From Pseudomonadota bacterium (GTDB lineage Bacteria > Bdellovibrionota > UBA1018), in assembly GCA_027485695.1 (NCBI GenBank), contig JAIXQO010000004.1, positions 46,056 to 110,055 of the forward strand: a DNA stretch of 64,000 nt, in the 5' to 3' direction. A program made the position numbers and the translations under genes. Shown here piece after piece: positions 24,569 through 32,453 of this stretch (position 1 is its first letter; every line of letters begins with the position of its first letter). The notes under the pieces are model-generated. The model did no database searches. It worked only from the letters and a program-made list of their open reading frames with translations, and was not told the origin of the DNA.

Positions 24569-24571
24569 TTC

Positions 24572-25066
24572 TTATAGCCCTTTGAGCTGTTGGGAACCTA
24601 AGATCGAACGCTTCACGGCGTCTGTCGTCAGGTCCGAGCTTCCGGTTGCTTTGGCCACTGCAACCACGGAACCACTCAACTTCTGGACATCAGCCGGGCC
24701 TTTGCCGGTGTATTGGCTCAAGAAGCTTTTTTCACGCGTCGGGAACGCGTGCGGGCAACTCATCTCGATCACTTGGATATCGAGTACCTTGTTGGTCTTG
24801 GCGTCCGTACCAACGACCCAGGTATGAGTGCAATTCGGAGCATAAACTCCTTTTTGCACGAATGCGTAGCGGCTCGCATTCGTGCCGTTCTTGAGCGTGA
24901 AAACATCGACTTTCTGGCCGGAGACCGTGATCGTGCGCTTGGTGGCCTTGGTCGAACCGAGAACGGTTCCGACTGCTTTGCCGAGTTTCTGGAATTCAGT
25001 CGCCCAGGCGGATCCCCCAGCAAATGCTAGAGCGATCACGATCGTAAACTTAAAGCTGCGTTTCAT
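24572..25066 (-). CDS. Periplasmic FMN-binding-domain-like protein
   Basis: A 164-aa protein with a signal peptide (IVIALAFAGGSAWA). The C-terminal KATGSSDLTTDAVKRS resembles the [S/T]-G-A-[S/T]-x-[S/T] site of FMN_bind domains, where ApbE attaches FMN to a Ser or Thr; SQYTGKGPADVQKL before it also fits. The gene directly follows apbE (15-bp gap), strongly suggesting it is the ApbE substrate. Two Cys (NCTHTW, SCPHAF) are unusual for the family. It may be a single-flavin electron carrier in the periplasm. The exact flavinylation motif is imperfect, so this is inferred. Confidence 0.65.
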   Translation of the reverse strand: MKRSFKFTIVIALAFAGGSAWATEFQKLGKAVGTVLGSTKATKRTITVSGQKVDVFTLKNGTNASRYAFVQKGVYAPNCTHTWVVGTDAKTNKVLDIQVIEMSCPHAFPTREKSFLSQYTGKGPADVQKLSGSVVAVAKATGSSDLTTDAVKRSILGSQQLKGL

Positions 25067-25081
25067 CGAAGAGACCTTTCG

Positions 25082-25966
25082 TCATGACGGGTTGGACAAG
25101 AAAGGGGCTGTGAATCGCTCAGCGAATCGGGCGTTCCAAGTCGGAATTCCTCGATGGTCTACCCAGGCGATCGCGAACCGCGATTCTTTTTCTATTATTT
25201 TAGAATATTCTGGGCGCGTGGCTAGTACAAACGCAGCGGTCGAGAAGGCATCCGCTTCGAGCGCGCTCTCCGCCTCGCAGAATACCGACAATATTCCGTC
25301 GCTCGATGTTTGAGCGCCTACCAGGTGATGCCCCTGCTCGAGAACGCCAGAAACTCCGATGCAGGTGCGAGCTCCCGGAGCACGGCGTTCGAGGCGTACT
25401 CCCAACAGATCGCCTTGTTCGTCTTTGGACCAACTCCATCCGAGCGGCCAATCCGTCTCCGAATCCACTCGCCCCTCAATGATCATGCTTGAGCCACCTG
25501 CCAGAAGAAGAAAGTCACTGATTCCTTCTGATCTGAAAAAGTTCGCCGCTTGATCGAGCGCGTATCCCTTACCAATCGCCCCAAATCCCAACATCGCATT
25601 TTCAACCGCGCGGGCGATTCCGATCTCATCCCATTTGAAACGATCACGAAGCGCAAGCGTGCGATCTCCGCGAAATCCCGGGTCGAATGCTCCATTCGTC
25701 TGATCGAACACGGTCAGGCTCGCGAAAAAAACCTCACGAAACGCAGGCGTCCACTCGATCCGCTCTCCAACGCGAGCTCGGTTCAGTCGATAGACGGGAG
25801 ACTGCAGGAGAAACTCTGAGAGCTGGGATTCGATATCGGCTATGAGGTCAAATCCACGCATCAATACCCGCTCTCCGGAATCGATCTCAGAGGGATCGGC
25901 CGACCACCTCCACTCGAAAGTGGTCGCCATTTGCTTTTTTTCGAGGCTGAGGACCTGTCGCTCCAT
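25082..25966 (-). CDS. apbE: FAD:protein FMN transferase (ApbE family)
   Basis: About 294 aa. ApbE uses FAD and Mg2+ to attach FMN covalently to proteins. Family features: MATTFEWRW (the MGTT-like start), SQLSEF...SPVYRLNR, FDPGF, LGFGAIGKGYALD (the usual DLGGIAKGYAVD element) and FLLLAGGSSMI. MERQVLSLE (25966) is the chosen start, 11 bp after the upstream stop. No signal peptide or lipobox is seen, so the enzyme appears cytoplasmic whereas most ApbE are periplasmic lipoproteins. The final D/T-x-S-T metal element is SALEADAFSTAAFVLA. It is followed by its likely substrate gene. Confidence 0.82.
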   Translation of the reverse strand: MERQVLSLEKKQMATTFEWRWSADPSEIDSGERVLMRGFDLIADIESQLSEFLLQSPVYRLNRARVGERIEWTPAFREVFFASLTVFDQTNGAFDPGFRGDRTLALRDRFKWDEIGIARAVENAMLGFGAIGKGYALDQAANFFRSEGISDFLLLAGGSSMIIEGRVDSETDWPLGWSWSKDEQGDLLGVRLERRAPGARTCIGVSGVLEQGHHLVGAQTSSDGILSVFCEAESALEADAFSTAAFVLATRPEYSKIIEKESRFAIAWVDHRGIPTWNARFAERFTAPFLSNPS

Positions 25967-25977
25967 CTCGACCGAGT

Positions 25978-27192
25978 TTAGTCGAAGGTGGCGACCCAAT
26001 CCAAGAATAGAGTTTGGTCGGCTGCGTTCATCGGCTTGTTTCCACCGTGAGACTCTCCCGGATTGATACGAGCCTTGAGCAAGATCACCGATTGCGCCGG
26101 ATTGTTCGTATCCGCGCGACCGGCCGCGCTCTGGCAACTCACAGCGAGGTTATCCGAGAGAATGTAACCACCCACACCGTTACCATTGTGGCAGCCGATA
26201 CACTTGTTACGAACCTGGTTATGAAACGCGGTATAAGCCGTCAAGCCGACCCCGGTGCAAGGTTGGCCTCCGCCACCGCCTCCGGCACTTACTTCGGCTT
26301 TTTGGAAACCGACGGAAACGAACCTTTTCGGGCTATTGAAAAACAGGGTGTTGCGATTGTCGGTGAATGTCCCATTCGCGGCCAAGGTCGTATCTGTTTT
26401 CAAATAGAGAGAACCACGTGCGGGATCATAATCGTTGACGTGGTTTGCGCCGGCAGAGGCTGCCAGGAAAATACGTATGCCTTCGATCTTGATGGGTGTA
26501 CCAGTATTGTTTCTGACCGAGATGTTCCCGATTCGAGCATAGTTCGGATAGATATTCGATTCCATTCCGCGAACCGTAAGCTGAACCGTCAGCGCCGTGC
26601 CCGAATTGGAGCCCTTGGCTGGCATATTGTAAGTGAAAACCTGGTTGTTATTGGCGTTCGCGTTCAGCTCCTGGCCGGTAGAGATGACTTGTGGGGCACT
26701 GAGTTCGGACACTCCTGTACCGGTGCCAGTGCCGGTACCAGTACCTGTGCCCGTACCGGTTCCAGTACCCGTTCCGGTACCAGTTCCCGTCGTTCCACCA
26801 CTCTTCAGTTCGTAATCAGAGAACGCTTTGATCAGCGCCGACCATTCAGCGGCGGCAAGTACTTTTGCAGAACCACCAAAGTGACCGTCCTGCGATTTCA
26901 CGAGGAGTCGCGAAGAATCAGGAGAACCTACCGTAATGACCTGTAGGAGACCTTTATAAGCGATCGAAAGCGTCGGGTCCGCGAATGGGACACGTCCGCC
27001 GGAACCCAAATGACAGGCGTTGCAGCTCGCCTGCTGCGAGAGCTTCTGCAATTCTTCGGCATGGGGGTTTTCACCCAAATCTTGCTGATTCTGAGCGGTG
27101 CCGTTTTTCATCAGGCCAGGCAACGGCAGACAGCCCGTGACGAGCAATCCGCTCAACGCTGCTGCAATTGATAGCACTAAATTTTTACGCAT
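25978..27192 (-). CDS. Diheme-type cytochrome c-like lipoprotein with a Gly-Thr repeat linker
   Basis: A 404-aa lipoprotein (lipobox VTGC). There are two CxxCH sites, CNACH at residues 57-61 and CIGCH at 331-335. Between them sit a (Gly-Thr)n linker of about 14 units (residues about 133-160) and a strand-rich domain of about 150 residues (NYARIGNISVRNNTGTPIKIEG). A second Gly run (SAGGGGGGQPC) precedes the C-terminal heme domain. The start has AGGGGGAG upstream. It lies in a leftward run with the Tat protein, a lipoprotein and the other CxxCH protein, with apbE 11 bp downstream. It probably shuttles electrons outside the inner membrane; partner and direction are unknown. Confidence 0.72.
   Translation of the reverse strand: MRKNLVLSIAAALSGLLVTGCLPLPGLMKNGTAQNQQDLGENPHAEELQKLSQQASCNACHLGSGGRVPFADPTLSIAYKGLLQVITVGSPDSSRLLVKSQDGHFGGSAKVLAAAEWSALIKAFSDYELKSGGTTGTGTGTGTGTGTGTGTGTGTGTGTGVSELSAPQVISTGQELNANANNNQVFTYNMPAKGSNSGTALTVQLTVRGMESNIYPNYARIGNISVRNNTGTPIKIEGIRIFLAASAGANHVNDYDPARGSLYLKTDTTLAANGTFTDNRNTLFFNSPKRFVSVGFQKAEVSAGGGGGGQPCTGVGLTAYTAFHNQVRNKCIGCHNGNGVGGYILSDNLAVSCQSAAGRADTNNPAQSVILLKARINPGESHGGNKPMNAADQTLFLDWVATFD
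26712..26797. repeat. Imperfect hexanucleotide repeat tract encoding Gly-Thr
   Basis: About 14 copies of a GTACCG/GTGCCG-like 6-mer on the plus strand, read as ACC/GGx (Gly-Thr) on the minus strand inside the diheme lipoprotein gene. Codon third positions vary, so the unit is not a perfect slippage tract. Length variation between strains would still change the linker in steps of two residues without a frameshift. Confidence 0.85.
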
Positions 27193-27250
27193 CTACTCCC
27201 CCTAAACGTACAGCCAAGCGACTCAAACAATCACTGAGTCGTTCTTCATT

Positions 27251-28807
27251 CTAACCGAATGGACTCAACGAAATGAGCTCCGCATCTGAAAGTACAATCC
27301 CTCCAGATTGTGCGAGATCCTTGAATGTCCGGTCCGTCGCAGCAGTCGAGAGGCCCGCGAATCTCGCGAACGCAATCGCACCCGAAAGTCCAATCATTCG
27401 AGGATTTCGACCGACTACGGTCGTACGCGAGGCCGCCTCGGCATCACGCCCAGACGTGAAATTTCCGATGTGGCGCTGAATCTCGCGTTTGCCTTTTGGA
27501 TCGTAGAACAACATGAACGGCATACAAGCCGATCCACGGTCACCCGGAGGAACCAGCTGTCCACCCTGGTTATTGAACGAAGTTGCGCCATCGGTCACAA
27601 ACATCAACATCGAAGGCTTACCTTCGGCATGCGCAGTCATGAGCCAGAGTGCGACGAAACGCGCGAGTTCCGCGTGTTTGCGCTGATTTGATCCATCGGT
27701 GTTGTCGTGGTAGTCGTATCCGCCGTTCTCAACGTACATGCTACCACCGAGCTGGCGATGAGCAGCGCTTAAGCTTGCAACGTATCCACGTTCACGATCC
27801 AAGTCTCCGCCGTTCAAACCGTTCGTATAGCCAGCATTCAGTTTCTCGCCGTTGCCGAAAAGTCGTGCACTATTCTCGGCCGATGCAATATCGAACAAGT
27901 TGCGGCCGTAGTTTGGATCAAATTTTGGAGCGTTTTTCTGCAATCCACTATTCAGAGTAGTCTCGAATACGGTTCGTCCGACGCTGCCTTTGTAGTCGCG
28001 AGGAGATTGAATTCCGATCAAACCCTGAATAGCGGTTGACAGCATGCCAGCGATATTTTGGTCAACGCCGGGACGCTGTGCGGCTGGAATACGGTTATCT
28101 TCTGCCGAAACTGCGGCGATCAACTCATTCACCGTACGGGAGTTCACCACGTTAAAACCACGCGCGGGCTCGGACGCGGCATTGAATACGGCATTCGCCG
28201 AACGACCGCCTTGCCCAAGTGTTTTCATCACGGACCCCATCCGCATTCTCTGAATGAGGTGCAGGTTGAGCATCTGATTGTTGTCATTATCGTCGCCAGT
28301 CGAGCAAGATACGGTGCATCCGCTGACGAAATTCTGCAGCAGATTTCGCATGGTGCCTGGATCACAAGCCTGAGCACGCTGCTGACCACCGACGTTGTAA
28401 GCACCGCCGTTGTTGAGCGTGTTAAAAAAGGAATCGGCTGTATTAAGCGTGAGTCCAGAAATCAGCGCGTTGTTAGTACCAGCGTTATTCGTCCAACCGA
28501 TGAGATTGCGATTGACGAGCGGTGCACCTTTCTCGTCAAGAGGCGCGATCATCTTAGCGAAACAGGCTCCACCAGATGCCTCATAGAGGACGTAGCTTGC
28601 GTCGACTGTTCGATAGACGCTCTCGAATGCGGCAGCAAGGGCCTGATCCGTTCTGAGCAGGCTAAAAAAGCTTGGGGCCGTTACCAGGAGGCTTGATGCG
28701 TAGATACCACGCTTCAAGAAATCACGGCGCGAAACATCTTCTTTGTTCGCTTCGTGCGGTTTTCCTTCGATCTGGTCTTTCCAGTTTTTCTTTACCCGAA
28801 TGATCAT
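27251..28807 (-). CDS. Tat-exported protein, DUF1501/DUF1552-like
   Basis: A 518-aa protein. SRRDFLKRGIYASSLLVTAPSF near residues 26-47 is a twin-arginine signal, so it is exported folded. The body has MLMFVTDGATSFNNQGG, GGYDYHDNTDGS and a C-terminal GLSGAIAFARFAGL, resembling the planctomycete/myxobacterial DUF1501/DUF1552 group related to the alkaline-phosphatase/sulfatase fold. That assignment is by overall feel and moderate. The start has GGGGGAAT upstream. These Tat proteins are typically paired with cytochrome proteins of the kind encoded at 29515, as here. Its cofactor and role are not established. Confidence 0.65.
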   Translation of the reverse strand: MIIRVKKNWKDQIEGKPHEANKEDVSRRDFLKRGIYASSLLVTAPSFFSLLRTDQALAAAFESVYRTVDASYVLYEASGGACFAKMIAPLDEKGAPLVNRNLIGWTNNAGTNNALISGLTLNTADSFFNTLNNGGAYNVGGQQRAQACDPGTMRNLLQNFVSGCTVSCSTGDDNDNNQMLNLHLIQRMRMGSVMKTLGQGGRSANAVFNAASEPARGFNVVNSRTVNELIAAVSAEDNRIPAAQRPGVDQNIAGMLSTAIQGLIGIQSPRDYKGSVGRTVFETTLNSGLQKNAPKFDPNYGRNLFDIASAENSARLFGNGEKLNAGYTNGLNGGDLDRERGYVASLSAAHRQLGGSMYVENGGYDYHDNTDGSNQRKHAELARFVALWLMTAHAEGKPSMLMFVTDGATSFNNQGGQLVPPGDRGSACMPFMLFYDPKGKREIQRHIGNFTSGRDAEAASRTTVVGRNPRMIGLSGAIAFARFAGLSTAATDRTFKDLAQSGGIVLSDAELISLSPFG

Positions 28808-28854
28808 TTATTCCCCCGGTCACGTTCCAAAATTTCTACTTTAAACTTTTCAAA

Positions 28855-29493
28855 TCACTGCACGATCGCGTTCGGTGCGAGCAGTATCGCGGAACATACG
28901 AAAATCGCGGTACGACGCGTATCGGTTCCACCTTGAGAAATCAGTCCCTGACGGAGCTGATCCAAGATCTGCATCTCGGCTGGCGTAATCGCTAGTTTTC
29001 CCCAAGCACTCTTGGCCAAGCTCTCTTGATAACCGGTCCAGGCATTCGCAGCCTGATCGTTTGGTCCGCGGCCAAAATCCAGAGCACCGGTCAATTTCCT
29101 CGCTCCATTTCCGATGCCGATTTGAACCATATCGGAACAAGCAGCGATGGCGAGCTTCTCATAAGAGAACACTTGGTCTTCGGTGAGGGTCGCTGCCACT
29201 ACCACCGTTCCGACGTTGTCCTTGGTTCCGTCATAGGTGATCGCCAGCTGCGAGTTGTTGTTCACTGGAAGCGCAAGCGCTTCCCGGTAGAACGACTCCA
29301 CGTTCGCGAAGTTCGGCATCACGATTGTGCCAACAGCCTCGCCCGGCTTAATCGATGTGAAGTCTAGATTCTCAACGTTGTAAGTTTCGCCTTTTTTGGT
29401 GAAACGTTTCATTTCTTTGATCTGCGAACAGCCCGTAAGAGCAGCAAGTACGGCGATGACTGGCAGAGCTTGGCTAATTTTTTTCATTCTCAT
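28855..29493 (-). CDS. Lipoprotein between the cytochrome and Tat genes
   Basis: A 212-aa lipoprotein (lipobox LTGC; ATG 29493 or 29487, both after GGGGGATC). The mature part has a strand-rich first half (GTIVMPNFANVESFYRE, QLAITYDGTKDNVG) and a helical second half with two Cys. No known domain. Spacing to its neighbours is 47 bp and 21 bp on the same strand, so it is very probably in the same operon and may act as an anchoring or assembly subunit. Confidence 0.65.
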   Translation of the reverse strand: MRMKKISQALPVIAVLAALTGCSQIKEMKRFTKKGETYNVENLDFTSIKPGEAVGTIVMPNFANVESFYREALALPVNNNSQLAITYDGTKDNVGTVVVAATLTEDQVFSYEKLAIAACSDMVQIGIGNGARKLTGALDFGRGPNDQAANAWTGYQESLAKSAWGKLAITPAEMQILDQLRQGLISQGGTDTRRTAIFVCSAILLAPNAIVQ

Positions 29494-29514
29494 GATCCCC
29501 CCGTTCCCCTTCCC

Positions 29515-30726
29515 TTACCGACCCAAGCATTCCGGACGTACGACGATTTCGGCGAAGACGTCCCGGATGTTTCTATTCTCTTTGAACTTGGTCACGATAG
29601 GCGGCAGGACGACCGTTGGATCCAGCATGTAACCTTTGCCTTTTTCTTTGTTATTTGGATCGTTCGGACAGACGGTATCAATCACCTTCTGAACCATGCA
29701 GGCATAAAACTGGCGAGTTTCGGAAATCGCAGTCGCGAAGCTTGCGACTCCGTTTCCACCTAACATGCCGGATGGCCAGCCGAGTTTCGCCATCATCGCC
29801 GGATCGCGATCGAACGTGACTTCCCAGCGGTCATCGACCGTGCGGTATCCATCTGGATAGACGTCAGCCGCACGCGAATACTTGGCAGCAACACCGTTAT
29901 CCTGACCGTTTGCGCGATACGTGAGCTGACCGCCGCCGTCCGCATCCATGAAAGCGAATGCGCCACGAAGACCGTCCATCACCGAGTGACACTTACGGCA
30001 TTCCTGCTCGAAAGCACCGCTCGTCGTCGGATCCCCATCCGGCGCACGAGAGACGTCTCGTCCGATATAAGAAATATCGGAAATGTCCGATTTCATGTTT
30101 TCGTTTGAAAGGCAAAACAACTGATTGAAAGTCTGCTGGAGCGCGCGGCGGTTCGTGCCGGCCATGAAAGCAGCGTTACCGAATCCTCGCATCGTATAGA
30201 TACCCGAAGCCACGTTGTTTGGAACTTGCGAGGCAACCGTGCGGTTAGCCGTGCTCGATCCGAGAGTCGTTGCATTCGATAGATCGCAGCGGACGCCCGT
30301 CGTAGGATCGAAACAGTCCGTGCCTTGGCCGTTGATCGTCGGAAAATCTCGTCCGGTCAGGATGTCGCTGAATGGACGATTCTCTCGAGCGATGAGCATG
30401 ATGTACGCCATCGATTCCGTCAGCGTGATATCACGAGTGTTCTGGCTTTGGTTGTTCATCGAAGAGCTGAACAGTCTCATCGTGTTGTTGATGAATCCTG
30501 GCGATTGGCTCGCGAGTTCGGCCGCCTCTACAAATTTCTCCTGACGAACCAGTGTAGACATTTGTTCGCGAAGCGCGCCTTCGCGAAGCGGAGTTCCGGT
30601 CATACGAAAGTATATTTTACGCGCTAGATCGATCGCTTTTTGTTCCGAGATTTCCGCTTGCGCAGAAACACTCGAGATCAGAAGAGCACCGGTCATGAAG
30701 CAAGTGAGTTGTTTAAAAGATTTCAC
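29515..30726 (-). CDS. Secreted mono-heme-motif protein, DUF1588/DUF1592-like
   Basis: A 403-aa protein with a signal peptide (MTGALLISSVSAQA). CRKCH at residues 243-247 lies in ECRKCHSVMDGLRGAFAFMD, which parallels the 'C-x-x-C-H-x-x-[MI]-D-P-x-G-F-A-x-E-x-x-D' block of the DUF1588 planctomycete-type cytochrome family. A C-terminal FYACMVQKVIDTVC may add a disulfide. It is the first gene of the leftward run, preceded by an AT-rich region (30770-30815). Such proteins usually accompany a Tat DUF1552/1501 partner, present two genes downstream. Heme attachment is inferred from the motif. Confidence 0.68.
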   Translation of the reverse strand: MKSFKQLTCFMTGALLISSVSAQAEISEQKAIDLARKIYFRMTGTPLREGALREQMSTLVRQEKFVEAAELASQSPGFINNTMRLFSSSMNNQSQNTRDITLTESMAYIMLIARENRPFSDILTGRDFPTINGQGTDCFDPTTGVRCDLSNATTLGSSTANRTVASQVPNNVASGIYTMRGFGNAAFMAGTNRRALQQTFNQLFCLSNENMKSDISDISYIGRDVSRAPDGDPTTSGAFEQECRKCHSVMDGLRGAFAFMDADGGGQLTYRANGQDNGVAAKYSRAADVYPDGYRTVDDRWEVTFDRDPAMMAKLGWPSGMLGGNGVASFATAISETRQFYACMVQKVIDTVCPNDPNNKEKGKGYMLDPTVVLPPIVTKFKENRNIRDVFAEIVVRPECLGR

Positions 30727-30834
30727 CCTAATTCCCCCAAGTCCCAGTTTCTATAATCTCGAACCCTCCCCATTTTTACAAATTTATTGTTCAATTATTT
30801 AATAATAACACTGGGTTACAAACGACACATCATT

Positions 30835-30859
30835 TGAGCGCCCTGTAAAAGGGTGCTCA
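30835..30859. repeat. 10-bp stem-loop in the 264-bp gap between barrel and cytochrome genes
   Basis: TGAGCGCCCT-GTAAA-AGGGTGCTCA (one G:T pair) sits between the stop of the barrel gene (30991) and the start of the cytochrome operon (30726). No T run follows on either strand, so it is not a normal terminator; it may be a processing or regulatory hairpin. The rest of the gap (30727-30990) is AT-rich near 30770-30815 and contains no gene. Confidence 0.45.
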
Positions 30860-30990
30860 GACTGAGGCCCGTTTGACCCTGTTTTGAATGCGCTCAATCA
30901 AAATGAAAGGACGTGAAAGTCTGGAGACCGCTTAATTCAACGATTCAGATATAAGACGAGAAAAAGTGCGATCAATCAGAGCGCGAGCTA

Positions 30991-32406
30991 CTAGAGAGCA
31001 GTGACGATCCGGAACGCGCCGTAAGTCATGTTAGTCTTGCCCGGAGCCTGCTTACTGTCCTTATTGTACTCAACCGAGAACTGAAGTGGACCGACCATCT
31101 TCAGAAGCGTGATGCCGACCAAGCTCAAATCCCCGACCGTCGAGGCGCGGTCATCGGCTTGAACCTGACCAGCGCGAATCAGAGCCTTCCATGTCCGATC
31201 TGAACCGAACTTCTGCCCGAGTTCTAGATAGGTACCGCCGCGTTTTGCGGTTGGCTTAGTGAGAGTCGGTTCTAGGTCGACGTTCATGGTAACATAGCCA
31301 GCGCGAAATTCTGTCATGTTCGTCGGACGGAACTGGATGTCTCCACCCAAGATCGACAGCCCCAGAGTTTTTGGCTCCGTGATTCCGGCGGGAAGATTCT
31401 TGTCCGTGTAAGTGCCTTTGTAATAGGAGACGCCTAGACCGAACGATTGCTTGTACTTGTACTGGAGTCGTCCGCCGAAGTCTTTCTGGCTGTTGTTGTC
31501 GCCTAGCCCGTTACCGCCGCCCACACTGGTAAAATCAGGGTAACGTGAGGCCAATCCCAATGGATCATTTCTCTGGCGAAAACCGTTGACGGCGTAAGCA
31601 TGAAAATCCATGGAATGGGTCGGCGAATCCATGACTCGGTATTTGAGCGCGACACCCAAGTCCGCCCAGAGATCCGGGAGAAGCAAGAGCGAAGAGTCGT
31701 ACGCCAACATGCTCGTATTCACGCGTCCGCCGAATATGTTGTGAGGCGAAAGGTCATCGAGTGGAATCCAGATTCGCCCCCATCTCACCTGAACACGAGG
31801 AGAGACCTGATAAGCGACTTCGTAAAAACGAGGATCCGCTCGAACTTCCGCCATGAACGTGAATTCGGGTGTTGGCGTGTACTCCACCATGAAAATTTGG
31901 TGAAAGCTGTCGAAACTGTTGTTCTTAGGAGTTGTACCGGTAGTTGGCGTGCGAGTGCGGAACATGAAATCGAAATAGAATTTAAAATTCGGATGAAGCG
32001 ATCCACCTGCGGCGGCATCCGCCGAAGATGAATGGAACGACCGCCCCGACGAACCGGATGACGACGTGGACGAACTCGGAGAATCGTCGAGAGAACTCAG
32101 ATCGACTTCGGCTTCGCTACTTCTGGAAGGTCGCGGGCGAGCCGGCGCAGCCGTGCGTGGACGACTGGCGCCAGAGGGAGCGGGAGCAACAGCAGCGGGG
32201 GCTGTTGTCGGAGCACTCGGCTGAGTTGCAGCGGCAGGATTTCCAGGAACAAAAGTGCCCCCTGCAGGCGCAGTTTGTCTCGGAACCGCTCGACGAATTC
32301 GCGGAGAAGCCGTGGGACGAGGCGCGGAAATGAAATCGTTATCAAACGCGAATGCAAAAACAGGAAGAAGAAAAATCCCGAAGCTGATCATATTCCGATG
32401 TTTCAT
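30991..32406 (-). CDS. Outer-membrane porin-like beta-barrel protein
   Basis: A 471-aa protein with a signal peptide (SFGIFLLPVFAFA). Residues about 25-135 are a low-complexity Pro/Ala/Ser region. From about 140 the sequence is a barrel of short amphipathic strands (FKFYFDFMFRTR, FTFMAEVRADPRF, FGLGVSYYKGTY, TYLELGQKFG, LQFSVEYNKD). SPRVQVRWGRIWIPLDD is typical of porins used for solute or cytochrome conduits. It lies 264 bp upstream of the cytochrome/Tat operon and on the same strand. No C-terminal Phe is present (ends FRIVTAL). Confidence 0.72.
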   Translation of the reverse strand: MKHRNMISFGIFLLPVFAFAFDNDFISAPRPTASPRIRRAVPRQTAPAGGTFVPGNPAAATQPSAPTTAPAAVAPAPSGASRPRTAAPARPRPSRSSEAEVDLSSLDDSPSSSTSSSGSSGRSFHSSSADAAAGGSLHPNFKFYFDFMFRTRTPTTGTTPKNNSFDSFHQIFMVEYTPTPEFTFMAEVRADPRFYEVAYQVSPRVQVRWGRIWIPLDDLSPHNIFGGRVNTSMLAYDSSLLLLPDLWADLGVALKYRVMDSPTHSMDFHAYAVNGFRQRNDPLGLASRYPDFTSVGGGNGLGDNNSQKDFGGRLQYKYKQSFGLGVSYYKGTYTDKNLPAGITEPKTLGLSILGGDIQFRPTNMTEFRAGYVTMNVDLEPTLTKPTAKRGGTYLELGQKFGSDRTWKALIRAGQVQADDRASTVGDLSLVGITLLKMVGPLQFSVEYNKDSKQAPGKTNMTYGAFRIVTAL

Positions 32407-32453
32407 GCCCCGGAATCATCTCGTTTTTTCAATTGATTGCAATGTAAATCTCT

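Noticed and set aside
26712..26797. Possible CRISPR-like or minisatellite array.
   Set aside because: The units are 6 bp, contiguous and in frame inside a coding sequence, with no spacers.
24572..32406. An Mtr-type metal-reducing porin-cytochrome conduit.
   Set aside because: None of the proteins has the many heme motifs a conduit needs (only one to two CxxCH each), and the barrel lacks known conduit signatures.
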